Assembly (NCBI RefSeq): GCF_030811095.1 | Contig: NZ_JAUSQL010000001.1 | Coordinates: 434,001 to 498,000 of the forward strand | From: Trueperella abortisuis | Lineage (GTDB): Bacteria > Actinomycetota > Actinomycetes > Actinomycetales > Actinomycetaceae | DNA: 64,000 nucleotides | Direction: 5' to 3' | Made by a program: the position numbers and the translations under genes | In this document: in pieces, positions 1 to 8,505 of the stretch | Layout: the number at the start of each line of letters is the position of its first letter | Numbering within the stretch: position 1 is the first letter of the stretch | Notes under the pieces: model-generated | Seen by the model: the letters and a program-made list of their open reading frames with translations, nothing else | The model's database searches: none | Told to the model about the DNA's origin: nothing

Positions 1-1758
1 GACACGTTAGCTGCGGACTGGCCCTGGTTCGAGTCGGATGAGACCAGGGAGGAAACATACACCCCGTTGTTCGTGGATGCTGTGGTGTCGAATCCTCCGT
101 ATTCTCAGCAGTGGGAGCCCGAGGATAAGGATCTGGATCCGCGGTTTGCAAACTATGGTGTGGCGCCGAAGTCGAAGGCGGATTATGCCTTCCTGCTTCA
201 TGATCTTTTCCACCTAAAGCCTGACGGCATCATGACGATCATCTTGCCGCACGGTGTGCTCTTCCGTGGCGGTGATGAGGGCAAGATCCGTCAGAATTTG
301 CTGGAGCGCGGCCATATCCAGGCGGTGATCGGTTTGCCGGCGAACATCTTCTACGGCACGGGTATCCCCACGATCATCTTGGTGCTGCGGAAGGTGAGGT
401 CGGACCGTGACGTCTTGATCGTGGATGCCTCGAAGAACTTCGTGAAGGCTGGCAAGCAGAATATGCTGCGGGCTTCGGATATTCAGCGGATCACGGACGC
501 GGTGACGGGACGCCTCGAGGTTGAAAGGTTTAGCCGCTTGGTCTCGCTTGAGGAGATCCGTGCCAACGACTACAACTTGAATATTCCCCGCTACGTCGAT
601 TCCTCTGAGCCGGCAGAGTCGTGGAACCTACACGCTTTGCTTTTCGGTGGAATCCCGGAGGATGAGCTGGATCGGCTTTCAGCTTTCTGGGAGGCGTGGC
701 CAGGTGTGCGGGAGAAGCTGTTTGCCGTGAAAGAGGGCGGCATTGATGCCCGGGACGTCGACGTCGAGGATGTGCTTGCTCGCGACGACGCCGTCGCGGC
801 TTTTCGTTCGACATTCGGCCGGGCTGTGGGGTCTTTCCCTGCACGGATTAAGGAGCGGCTTATCGATTGTCGGGCGAGCGTTAACATGCTCGCTGAGCGG
901 GGCCGGTTCGCGGCTGAGCTTCAGCAGTCCTTGACGGGCATCGGGCTCATCGATTACTACGACGCGTTCCAGGTCCTTGATGATTCTTGGAATGTGATGA
1001 GCCAGGATTTGGAAGTCATCCAAACCGAGGGCGAGTCTAAGATCATGGCTACGGCACCAAACATGGTGATTCGAAAGAAGAACGGCAAGGACGTCGAGGT
1101 CCAGGAAGGGTACGTGGGCAGGATCCTGCCGTTCGAACTGATCCAACGCAAGCTCTTGAGTGCTGAGCTTGACGAGCTGGATACCATGAGGGGTGATGCC
1201 TCGAAGGTCGGCGAAGAATTGGTTGCGCTGGTAGAAGTTCTCCCTGAGGATACGCCCGACGATCTGCTCAACGAGGCCAAGACGGCCTTCGCCCGGAAGG
1301 GCGTGGTCGATTACCTCAAGGCCGTGGGGATCGGGTCGCGTGCGGTGCCGGAGGACTACCCGGAGGAATCGTTAGAGAGAGTCGTGCTGCAGGCAAAGTC
1401 TCTTTTGGAGGAGAAGACCCGCCTCGATAGGAAGATAAAGACCGCGACGCGCGAGCTCGAAGATCAGACAAAGGAGCGATTGGAGAGCCTAAGCATTGAG
1501 GAAGCCCTTGAGCTTCTGCATGAGAAGTGGAGTGTTCCCCTCATGGATGGGCTGGCGGGCTTGGCCGAGGCGAAGGTCGCTGAGTGCGTAACTTCGGTTC
1601 GTGAGCTCGTTAAGAAATACGATTCCACCTTCGCGGACGTCTCGCGGGAGATCGCCGAGACTGAACGCGAGCTTTCCGCTCTGCTGGGGGACCTCACAGG
1701 CGACGACGCCGACATGGAGGCAATCGCCGAGCTCGAGCGTCTCCTCGGGGGTGAATAA
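1..1758 (+). CDS. hsdM: Type I restriction-modification DNA methyltransferase subunit HsdM (5' end missing)
   Basis: The reading frame is open from the first base, so the N-terminal helical domain and the AdoMet-binding motif lie outside the window. The catalytic N6-adenine motif NPPY is encoded at 91-102. The long C-terminal part (roughly residues 330-580 as seen) is charged and helical, as expected for the region that contacts HsdS. HsdM with HsdS methylates adenine in a split target site and protects the host from HsdR. The TAA stop is followed at once by the hsdS ATG, so the two are translated as one operon. Family assignment is firm; the target sequence cannot be read from the gene. Confidence 0.93.
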   Translation, partial: DTLAADWPWFESDETREETYTPLFVDAVVSNPPYSQQWEPEDKDLDPRFANYGVAPKSKADYAFLLHDLFHLKPDGIMTIILPHGVLFRGGDEGKIRQNLLERGHIQAVIGLPANIFYGTGIPTIILVLRKVRSDRDVLIVDASKNFVKAGKQNMLRASDIQRITDAVTGRLEVERFSRLVSLEEIRANDYNLNIPRYVDSSEPAESWNLHALLFGGIPEDELDRLSAFWEAWPGVREKLFAVKEGGIDARDVDVEDVLARDDAVAAFRSTFGRAVGSFPARIKERLIDCRASVNMLAERGRFAAELQQSLTGIGLIDYYDAFQVLDDSWNVMSQDLEVIQTEGESKIMATAPNMVIRKKNGKDVEVQEGYVGRILPFELIQRKLLSAELDELDTMRGDASKVGEELVALVEVLPEDTPDDLLNEAKTAFARKGVVDYLKAVGIGSRAVPEDYPEESLERVVLQAKSLLEEKTRLDRKIKTATRELEDQTKERLESLSIEEALELLHEKWSVPLMDGLAGLAEAKVAECVTSVRELVKKYDSTFADVSREIAETERELSALLGDLTGDDADMEAIAELERLLGGE

Positions 1759-2925
1759 ATGCTTGAAGAGAGGAACGTCCCGCAGATCCGTTTCAAGGGG
1801 TTCACTGAACCTTGGGAACAGCGTCAGCTAGGAGAGATGGGCTCAACGTATGGGGGGATGACTGGGAAGACTAAGGAAGACTTCGGGCATGGTGGCGCGA
1901 AGTATGTGTCGTACACGAATATCTTCAATAATCCTGTCGCTGATCCGACGGATTTTGGTGTGACGGAAGTTGATCCGCGGCAAAACCGAGTTCACCACGG
2001 TGATGCTCTTTTCACGATTTCTTCAGAGACACCAGAGGAAGTTGGGCTCTCGTCGGTTTGGCTTTCTGTTACGGAAAATCTCTATCTTAATAGCTTCTGT
2101 TTTGGTTTCCGCCAAGATGGGAGTTTTAATTCTTTCTATCTTGCGTACATGCTCAGATCAAAGAGTGTCCGCGACAGAATCATTCTCCTGGCACAGGGGA
2201 TCTCACGTTTCAATATTTCCAAGGGAAAGGTGATGGAAATTGAGGTTTCTGTTCCCCAAATAGGTGAGCAGAAAAAAGTGGGCAACCTTCTGCATGATGT
2301 TGACCAACTTATCGCCCTTCATCAGCGTAAGCTCGACAGATTGAAGAGCGTCAAGAAGTCACTCTTGGAAAAAATGTTCCCGAAGCCTGATTCGGATGTT
2401 CCGGAGATTCGTTTCGTTGGATTTACTGACCCTTGGGAACAGCGTCAGTTGGGGGATACTGTAGAAGTATGCAGTGGTCGTGATTACAAGCACTTGCCAG
2501 CGGGAAGGATTCCTGTATATGGCACAGGCGGATATATGACTAGCGTTTCGGCCGCTTTGTCATATGCACGAGACGCAGTTGGTATCGGGCGCAAGGGAAC
2601 GATTGATCGCCCATATAAGTTAGTAGCTCCATTTTGGACCGTGGATACACTGTTTTTCTCAATTCCGCGCGAGGGTAACGATCTAGATTTCCTTCTCGGA
2701 GTGTTCCTCCGGATCGATTGGAAAAGCAAGAATGAAGCGACAGGATTACCGAGTCTCTCGAAACAAACAATTAATGAGATCGAGGTTTTCATTCCGGAGG
2801 CAACTGAGCAAAGCCGAATCGGTCATGTCTTTGCCAAGCTCGACAACCTCATCACTCTTCATCAGCGTAAGTTGGACATACTTGGGAGAATTAAGAAATC
2901 CTTGCTCGAGAAGATGTTTGTGTGA
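1759..2925 (+). CDS. hsdS: Type I restriction-modification specificity subunit HsdS
   Basis: 388 residues with the standard two-cassette plan. Target-recognition domain 1 lies between WEQRQL (about residue 18) and LHQRK (about 187). Domain 2 lies between a second WEQRQL (about 225) and a second LHQRK (about 367). Each cassette is followed by a conserved helix ending KKSLLEKMF. The two cassettes differ inside but have almost identical DNA at their borders, which allows exchange between cassettes. The gene starts directly after hsdM. The whole second cassette is present again at 3826-4265. HsdS sets the recognition sequence of both methylation and restriction, so any cassette swap would change the methylome. 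Confidence 0.94.
   Translation: MLEERNVPQIRFKGFTEPWEQRQLGEMGSTYGGMTGKTKEDFGHGGAKYVSYTNIFNNPVADPTDFGVTEVDPRQNRVHHGDALFTISSETPEEVGLSSVWLSVTENLYLNSFCFGFRQDGSFNSFYLAYMLRSKSVRDRIILLAQGISRFNISKGKVMEIEVSVPQIGEQKKVGNLLHDVDQLIALHQRKLDRLKSVKKSLLEKMFPKPDSDVPEIRFVGFTDPWEQRQLGDTVEVCSGRDYKHLPAGRIPVYGTGGYMTSVSAALSYARDAVGIGRKGTIDRPYKLVAPFWTVDTLFFSIPREGNDLDFLLGVFLRIDWKSKNEATGLPSLSKQTINEIEVFIPEATEQSRIGHVFAKLDNLITLHQRKLDILGRIKKSLLEKMFV
1811..1827 (+). repeat. Cassette-border repeat F1 (start of TRD1)
   Basis: CTTGGGAACAGCGTCAG, encoding WEQRQ at the 5' border of the first recognition domain. The same 17 bases recur at 2432 and 3826. With the downstream border repeat it frames an exchangeable cassette. Confidence 0.8.
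2317..2331 (+). repeat. Putative recombination site A (end of TRD1)
   Basis: CTTCATCAGCGTAAG followed by C; encodes LHQRK. It is one of five copies in the island (A 2317, B 2857, C 4251, D 7530, E 8506 inverted). Sites D and E lie outside any intact hsdS gene, which argues that the DNA sequence itself matters and not only the encoded peptide. Confidence 0.65.
2432..2871 (+). repeat. 440-bp direct repeat, copy 1 (TRD2 cassette of hsdS)
   Basis: This stretch from border repeat F2 (2432-2448) to site B (2857-2871) occurs again at 3826-4265 in the same orientation, offset by 1394 bp. Translations on both strands of the two copies agree throughout, and the flanking bases differ immediately outside, so the copy boundaries coincide with the two border repeats. 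Confidence 0.9.
2857..2871 (+). repeat. Putative recombination site B (end of TRD2)
   Basis: CTTCATCAGCGTAAG, encoding the second LHQRK of HsdS. It marks the exact 3' end of the duplicated 440-bp cassette. Confidence 0.65.
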
Positions 2926-2957
2926 GCAAGGTGACTCAGATCTGTGAGGGGGAGTCC

Positions 2958-3143
2958 ATGATAGATAGGAAACGCGCCATGGAAGAGGCCATCCATTCCG
3001 GTGAAATGGAAGGAGCGTACGTTTCTACGCAGTTCAGGGAGGATGCTGCAGAGTACGTGAAGGGTGATATCTCAATTGAGGAACTGATGAGACGGACGAA
3101 GCGTCGGTGGATCCCTGAAGGATCGCAGACCCGTGAGCGATGA
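2958..3143 (+). CDS. vbhA: VbhA-type antitoxin of a Fic toxin
   Basis: 61 residues. The ATG at 2958 is chosen because a GAGGGGGAG ribosome-binding site precedes it; the frame is open further upstream. It contains SGEMEG, matching the S-x-x-x-E-G motif that class I Fic antitoxins use to push a glutamate into the ATP site of the toxin (known for VbhA). The gene overlaps the GTG start of the Fic gene by 11 bp, the usual antitoxin-first arrangement. It sits between two hsdS copies, so expression probably depends on the hsd promoter. The gene symbol is given by family resemblance only. Confidence 0.8.
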   Translation: MIDRKRAMEEAIHSGEMEGAYVSTQFREDAAEYVKGDISIEELMRRTKRRWIPEGSQTRER

Positions 3144-3792
3144 GTTCAAGGATCCGTATGTCGACGAAGAGTACGGGGTTCTGCACAATCTTGTTGGGGC
3201 TCGGAACTACTCGGAGCTTCGAAACGCAGAGGGTGAACTCGTTAGCGCTCGACTGAATGAGTACCTTACGATTGCTGACCTAGATTTCTCCGGTTCGCTT
3301 GATGACTTCAGAAACATTCATCGGTTCATCTTCCAGGACATCTACGCCTGGGCTGGCGAAATTCGGACAGTTGAGATCGCAAAGGCGCATGAAGGAGCCC
3401 AGTTCTTTCTTCCCTCTGTTAACATCGCGACGGGATTCGCGTGGGCTCAAAAAGAGCTAGCAGCGGACGATTACCTGCGGGGGCGGGGAATCTCGGACTT
3501 CGCTACACGGCTTGCCTATCACTTCGACAACTACAATTTCATTCACCCATTCAGAGAGGGAAACGGTAGAGTTCAACGTTTGTTTTGGTCGGTCATGGGA
3601 CACAAGGCTGGTTTCGACCTCGACTGGAGGCTGGTGTCCGGAGCTGAGAATGATGAAGCGAGTCGTTTGGCGGCCGACGACGGCAATCTCGAACCCCTGA
3701 TTAAGATTTTCCTCCGTATTTCATCACCTTGTGACCCAGACGAGCCGATTAATTCAAGACTTGTCTATTTTGGGCGGCTGGGGGATGCATGA
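3133..3792 (+). CDS. fic: Fic-family AMP-transferase toxin
   Basis: 219 residues with the full active-site motif HPFREGNGRVQR, which provides the catalytic His and the residues binding ATP phosphates. The upstream segment AWAGEIRTVEIAK is also typical of Fic proteins. It should transfer AMP to hydroxyl groups of target proteins and is expected to be toxic unless bound by the small antitoxin encoded just upstream. It starts at GTG 3133, overlapping the antitoxin gene. Its TGA overlaps the ATG of the half-length hsdS copy (ATGA), so translation continues directly into that gene. Target proteins cannot be predicted. Confidence 0.9.
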   Translation: MSDEFKDPYVDEEYGVLHNLVGARNYSELRNAEGELVSARLNEYLTIADLDFSGSLDDFRNIHRFIFQDIYAWAGEIRTVEIAKAHEGAQFFLPSVNIATGFAWAQKELAADDYLRGRGISDFATRLAYHFDNYNFIHPFREGNGRVQRLFWSVMGHKAGFDLDWRLVSGAENDEASRLAADDGNLEPLIKIFLRISSPCDPDEPINSRLVYFGRLGDA

Positions 3793-4328
3793 TTATCAGC
3801 ATTCCAGCCGCACAGCCTCGGCCCGCTTGGGAACAGCGTCAGTTGGGGGATACTGTAGAAGTATGCAGTGGTCGTGATTACAAGCACTTGCCAGCGGGAA
3901 GGATTCCTGTATATGGCACAGGCGGATATATGACTAGCGTTTCGGCCGCTTTGTCATATGCACGAGACGCAGTTGGTATCGGGCGCAAGGGAACGATTGA
4001 TCGCCCATATAAGTTAGTAGCTCCATTTTGGACCGTGGATACACTGTTTTTCTCAATTCCGCGCGAGGGTAACGATCTAGATTTCCTTCTCGGAGTGTTC
4101 CTCCGGATCGATTGGAAAAGCAAGAATGAAGCGACAGGATTACCGAGTCTCTCGAAACAAACAATTAATGAGATCGAGGTTTTCATTCCGGAGGCAACTG
4201 AGCAAAGCCGAATCGGTCATGTCTTTGCCAAGCTCGACAACCTCATCACTCTTCATCAGCGTAAGCATTCGCCCCCGAAAATCCGAAATTCAGCGTTGTG
4301 CCCACTCAGAGTAAAGGAAGTGTCATGA
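3789..4328 (+). CDS. Half-length HsdS (single recognition domain, duplicate of TRD2)
   Basis: 179 residues. After 13 unrelated residues the protein repeats HsdS domain 2 exactly, from WEQRQL to LHQRK. It then leaves the hsdS frame into about 20 unrelated residues. It lacks the KKSLLEKMF helix, so binding to HsdM is doubtful. It may instead be a silent cassette store, or a product able to dimerise as half-subunits do in some type I systems. It is coupled to fic at its start (ATGA) and to hsdR at its end (ATGA), so it has kept the operon in frame. I infer it arose by site-specific or homologous copying of the 440-bp cassette. Confidence 0.75.
   Translation: MIISIPAAQPRPAWEQRQLGDTVEVCSGRDYKHLPAGRIPVYGTGGYMTSVSAALSYARDAVGIGRKGTIDRPYKLVAPFWTVDTLFFSIPREGNDLDFLLGVFLRIDWKSKNEATGLPSLSKQTINEIEVFIPEATEQSRIGHVFAKLDNLITLHQRKHSPPKIRNSALCPLRVKEVS
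3826..4265 (+). repeat. 440-bp direct repeat, copy 2
   Basis: Second copy of 2432-2871, with border repeat F3 (3826-3842) at its start and site C (4251-4265) at its end. Recombination between the copies would remove 1394 bp carrying the antitoxin and fic genes and leave one hsdS. Confidence 0.9.
4251..4265 (+). repeat. Putative recombination site C
   Basis: CTTCATCAGCGTAAG followed by C. Similarity to hsdS stops exactly here, and the downstream sequence is unrelated to hsdS, which suggests this is a strand-exchange point. Confidence 0.65.
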
Positions 4329-7300
4329 CATTCGAACGTGAATCAGACTTCGAGGAAGCCGTCATCGAGGTTCTCAAACAGAACGGCTGGAATGATTCAG
4401 GCGGGGTGCTGAAGAATCCAACCGAGCAGGATCTCATCCGGAACTGGGCAAACATCCTCTTCGCCAACAACAAGCACAGAGATCGGCTCAACGGTGTGCC
4501 GCTCACGGATAACGAGATGGCTCAGATCATCAACAAGGTTCAGGAGCTTCGTACCCCACACGCGCTCAACGGTTTCATCAACGGCAAGACGGTCTCGATC
4601 AAACGCGACAGCCCGGACGATCCAGAGCACCTCGGCAAGGAAGTGAGCCTCAAGATCTATGATCGTCAGGAAATCGCGGCGGGAGACAGCCGGTACCAGA
4701 TCGCCCAGCAACCCAGGTACCCCGCGTCGAACCGCATCCGCAACGACCGCCGAGGAGACCTATGCTTGCTGATCAACGGCATGCCGGTCATCCACATTGA
4801 GCTTAAGCGCAGCGGGGTGGCGGTCAGCCAGGCCACGAACCAGATCGAAAAGTACTCCCATGAAGGAGTCTTCACCGGGATCTTCCAACTCGTGCAGGTA
4901 TTTGTTGCTATGACGCCCACCGAACTGAAGTACTTCGCCAATGCGGGACCGGACAAGTTCAATCCCGCCTACTTCTTCCACTGGGCGGACGTGAACAACG
5001 AGCCGATGTGCGCGGGAGACGACTCAACACCGCACCCGTGGAAGCGCGTCACGGAAAGGCTGTTGTCCATTCCGATGGCGCACCAGCTCATCGGCTTCTA
5101 CACGGTGGCCGACGCTACGGATGGCTCCCTCAAAGTGATGAGGAGCTACCAGTACTACGCGGCAAGCGCGATCTCGAATGTCGTGCGCAACCACGACTGG
5201 AAAACGCCCCCGCTCGCAGGCCAACGCGGGCACCTCGGTGGCTACATCTGGCACACCACTGGCTCAGGCAAGACCATGACGAGCTTCAAGTCGGCACAGC
5301 TGATTGCCGATTCTGGCGACGCCGACAAGGTTGTCTTCCTCATGGACAGGATCGAGCTGGGCACCCAATCCCTTAGGGAGTACCGCGCTTTTGCCGATGA
5401 CGCCGATGATATCCAGGGCACAAGTAACACGCTGGAACTCAAGGAAAAGCTGCTCAGTTCTAGCCCGTCTGAGAAACTCATCGTCACTTCGATTCAGAAG
5501 ATGAGCAACCTCAAGCTTGGCGGTGATCTGCTCCGGCAACACGACGTGGAGGCATTGAACAACAAGCGGGTCGTGTTCGTCGTTGACGAAGCGCATCGTT
5601 CAACGTTCGGTGAGATGTTGCAGACGATCAAGCAGACCTTTCCCAACGCGCTCTATTTTGGATTCACTGGCACGCCGATCCTTGATGAAAACAAGAAGAA
5701 GGACACGACTACGTCAATGGTCTTCGGTTCCGAGCTACACAGGTACAGCATTGCGGACGGGATTAGAGACGGGAACGTCCTCGGCTTCGACGTATACCAG
5801 GTGACCACCTTCAAGGATGCGGACGTGCGCAAGGCAGTAGCGCTCGAGAAAGCGAAGGCCTCGAGCGTCGATGAAGCATTGGCTGATCCGAAGAAGAAAC
5901 AAGTCTTTTACCACTATATGCACGACGTGCCGATGGGGCCATCGGAGGACGAGCTTGGCCGGCCCCGTGAGTCAATTGAAGGACACCTTACCCAGGCCCA
6001 GTACGGGGATGACACGGCACACAAGGAGATGGTTGTTGCCGACATCCTCGACCAGTTCCAGATCCTCAGTCATGGTGGGAAGTTCCACGCGATCCTCGCC
6101 ACCAGCTCGATCCCTGAAGCGATCACGTACTACCGTAAATTCAAGGAACAGGCGCCCCACCTAAGCGTGACTGCACTGTTTGACCCAAACGTGGACAACT
6201 CCGACGGCGCGATCGTCAGGGGTGATGCGCTCGTGGAAATCATTGAGGGCTACAATGCCCGCTACGGCAAGAGCTTTACGATCCCCACGTGGTCCGCGAT
6301 GAAGAAGGACATCTCGGCGCGCCTCGCCCACAAGACGCCCTACCTCACCATCAATACGAATCGTGGCGAACGGATCGACTTGCTCATCGTTGTGGATCAG
6401 ATGCTCACCGGCTTCGACTCCAAATGGGTCAACACGCTCTACCTTGATAAGGTCATCCAGTTTGAAAGCATCATCCAAGCCTTCAGCCGCACCAATCGCG
6501 TGTTCGGGCCTGACAAACCATTTGGAACCGTGCGCTATTATCGCAAGCCGCACACGATGAAACGAAATATCGAGGCAGCAGTTAAGCTCTATTCTGGTGA
6601 AAAGCCCCCCGATATTTTCGTGCAGAAACTGCCGGAGAACATTGACCTCATCAACGAGAAGGCAGCTCGCATTCTCGAGCTATTTGAGGTTGCTGGCGTT
6701 TCCGACCTCAGCCGACTGCCCGACACCGAGGAAGAGAGAAAGATGTTCGCCAAGCTCTTCATCGAGTTTGACCGGGCTCTCGAGGCTGCCCACATCCAGG
6801 GCTTCACGTGGGGGATTGATACGTACGAGTTTGTTGACGACGACGGGCGTCGGCATTCGCGTACGGTCACGATTAACGAGGAGACCTACCTCATCCTGCT
6901 TCAGCGCTACCGGGAGCTGTTTTCAGCGGGCAGTTCGGCGGAGCTGTCTGTACCCTACGACCTGGCCGGGCACATCATCGAAAACGATACGGCCCGGATC
7001 GACGCTGACTACATGGAACTGAGATTTACCAAGTGGCTACGGGCATTACAGGGCGACGATCCGGATCTGGATGCGATCACCAACGAGCTCCATCGCTCGT
7101 TCGCTGCCCTGAGCCAAGAAGAACAGCGTCACGCGCAGAGCCTTATCCACGACATCGAATACGGCCATCTGAGAGTGGAGGAGGGACAAACTCTTCGCGA
7201 CTGCATCAACGTCTACGCGAAACGCTCCGAAAATGCGCAGGTGGAGAAGGTGGTCGATAGCTTCGGTGTCGACCGGTCGGCTCTCGAACAGCTGCTTCGG

Positions 7301-7513
7301 TTGAGACTGACCGAGAACAACCTCAACGAGTTCGGGCGGTTCGAGAAGCTGGTCGCTACGATCGACACCGGCCGCGTCATCCGGTTCCTCACTCAATACG
7401 ATTCAGGTTACGCCGCAGAATTCCGGGCGAAGATGCGAGTGCGGAATCTACTCAAAGATTTTGTCCTTGAGGGGGGATTTGATCTCGATGAGCGGATGCA
7501 CTCGGCAACCTAA
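4325..7513 (+). CDS. hsdR: Type I restriction-modification endonuclease/translocase subunit HsdR
   Basis: 1062 residues. The ATG at 4325 has AAAGGAAG before it and overlaps the stop of the half hsdS. Domain order is the usual one: an N-terminal PD-(D/E)xK-type nuclease (RRGDLCLL then IELKRSG near residue 157), helicase motif I HTTGSGKT near 310, motif II VVDEAHRS near 419, and a long helical C-terminus that docks on HsdM/HsdS. It translocates DNA using ATP and cuts unmethylated DNA far from the site. The gene order hsdM-hsdS-(antitoxin-fic-hsdS')-hsdR is unusual because a toxin module splits the operon. The gene looks intact. Confidence 0.94.
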   Translation: MTFERESDFEEAVIEVLKQNGWNDSGGVLKNPTEQDLIRNWANILFANNKHRDRLNGVPLTDNEMAQIINKVQELRTPHALNGFINGKTVSIKRDSPDDPEHLGKEVSLKIYDRQEIAAGDSRYQIAQQPRYPASNRIRNDRRGDLCLLINGMPVIHIELKRSGVAVSQATNQIEKYSHEGVFTGIFQLVQVFVAMTPTELKYFANAGPDKFNPAYFFHWADVNNEPMCAGDDSTPHPWKRVTERLLSIPMAHQLIGFYTVADATDGSLKVMRSYQYYAASAISNVVRNHDWKTPPLAGQRGHLGGYIWHTTGSGKTMTSFKSAQLIADSGDADKVVFLMDRIELGTQSLREYRAFADDADDIQGTSNTLELKEKLLSSSPSEKLIVTSIQKMSNLKLGGDLLRQHDVEALNNKRVVFVVDEAHRSTFGEMLQTIKQTFPNALYFGFTGTPILDENKKKDTTTSMVFGSELHRYSIADGIRDGNVLGFDVYQVTTFKDADVRKAVALEKAKASSVDEALADPKKKQVFYHYMHDVPMGPSEDELGRPRESIEGHLTQAQYGDDTAHKEMVVADILDQFQILSHGGKFHAILATSSIPEAITYYRKFKEQAPHLSVTALFDPNVDNSDGAIVRGDALVEIIEGYNARYGKSFTIPTWSAMKKDISARLAHKTPYLTINTNRGERIDLLIVVDQMLTGFDSKWVNTLYLDKVIQFESIIQAFSRTNRVFGPDKPFGTVRYYRKPHTMKRNIEAAVKLYSGEKPPDIFVQKLPENIDLINEKAARILELFEVAGVSDLSRLPDTEEERKMFAKLFIEFDRALEAAHIQGFTWGIDTYEFVDDDGRRHSRTVTINEETYLILLQRYRELFSAGSSAELSVPYDLAGHIIENDTARIDADYMELRFTKWLRALQGDDPDLDAITNELHRSFAALSQEEQRHAQSLIHDIEYGHLRVEEGQTLRDCINVYAKRSENAQVEKVVDSFGVDRSALEQLLRLRLTENNLNEFGRFEKLVATIDTGRVIRFLTQYDSGYAAEFRAKMRVRNLLKDFVLEGGFDLDERMHSAT

Positions 7514-7529
7514 TACCGCCCCCCGGCGC

Positions 7530-7544
7530 CTTCATCAGCGTGAG
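7530..7544 (+). repeat. Putative recombination site D (upstream of the recombinase)
   Basis: CTTCATCAGCGTGAG followed by C. It lies in the gap between hsdR and the recombinase gene, yet still reads LHQRE in an open frame that stops shortly afterwards. It is either a kept recombination site or a relic of an hsdS 3' end. The bases GTGAG-CAA-CTCAC beside it form a small inverted repeat. Confidence 0.6.
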
Positions 7545-7572
7545 CAACTCACTGAAGGAAGAGGGAAATAAC

Positions 7573-8499
7573 ATGCAAATTACCAATGGTGCAGACGCAC
7601 CGTTTGCTACCTACTACGCCGATTGGGTCAAGATCTATAAGGAAGGCGCGATCCGGGAGGTCACGATGGACAAATACCGTTTGTCCCAGACGTGGCTGAA
7701 GAAGCTTGCGCCCGACCTCCTGCTTAAAGACCTCAACCGCATCAAATACCAGCAGCTCATCAATGCCTATGCGGAGCACCACGAGCGCCAGACGACAATG
7801 GACTTCCACCACCAGTTGAAGGGAGCGATCCTCGACGCCGTCGACGAGGGATTCATTCCTCGTGATCCTACAAGGAAGGTAATCATCAAAGGTAGGACAC
7901 CACGCCAGAAAAAGGTCAAGTACCTCAACCAGTTCGAGCTTCACTCCGTTCTCGCCAACCTCGAGCTCGGCCCAGATCCGAGCTGGGACTGGCTCATCCT
8001 GCTTATCGCTAAGACGGGCCTTCGTTTCAGCGAAGCCCTCGGACTCACGCCGAACGATTTCGATTTTTCGCACCAGAATCTCACCGTAAACAAGACGTGG
8101 GACTACAAGCGCAAGGGAGGATTTGTCCCCACGAAAAACGAATCCTCGGTCAGGAAGGTTCAGCTCGACTGGCACCTGGTCATGCAGGTCTCGGAGCTGG
8201 TCAAGCACCTTCCTACTGACGAGCCGATCTTTGTGAAGGGCTCTGTCTACAACTCCACGGCCAACGCTGCGCTGGCTCGGCACTGTGAGGCGGTAGGTGT
8301 CCCCGTGATCACAATCCACGGCCTGCGGCACACGCATGCGTCTCTGCTCCTGTTCGCGGGAGTGTCGATCGCGAGCGTGTCGCGGCGTCTTGGACATGCG
8401 AGCATGACGACGACGCAGGAGACTTACCTCCACATCATCAAGGAACTGGAAAACCAAGACATTGACATAGTGATGCGTTCACTGGCATCACTGGCATAA
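7573..8499 (+). CDS. Tyrosine recombinase (phage-integrase family), probable hsdS recombinase
   Basis: 308 residues from the ATG at 7573, which follows GGAAGAGGG; the frame is open slightly further upstream. The N-terminal half is a SAM-like DNA-binding domain (AFATYYADW style). The C-terminal catalytic domain shows the expected set: Arg in TGLRFSEALGL, HGLRHTHASLL (H-x-x-R), RLGHASMTTT and the nucleophile in ETYLHI. Recombinases of this type beside hsdS genes invert or exchange specificity cassettes in several bacteria. Here the gene is bracketed by inverted copies of the 16-bp sequence that ends each hsdS cassette, which strongly suggests that sequence is its core site. An ordinary island integrase acting on flanking att sites is the alternative. 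Confidence 0.88.
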   Translation: MQITNGADAPFATYYADWVKIYKEGAIREVTMDKYRLSQTWLKKLAPDLLLKDLNRIKYQQLINAYAEHHERQTTMDFHHQLKGAILDAVDEGFIPRDPTRKVIIKGRTPRQKKVKYLNQFELHSVLANLELGPDPSWDWLILLIAKTGLRFSEALGLTPNDFDFSHQNLTVNKTWDYKRKGGFVPTKNESSVRKVQLDWHLVMQVSELVKHLPTDEPIFVKGSVYNSTANAALARHCEAVGVPVITIHGLRHTHASLLLFAGVSIASVSRRLGHASMTTTQETYLHIIKELENQDIDIVMRSLASLA

Positions 8500-8505
8500 G
8501 TCTCG

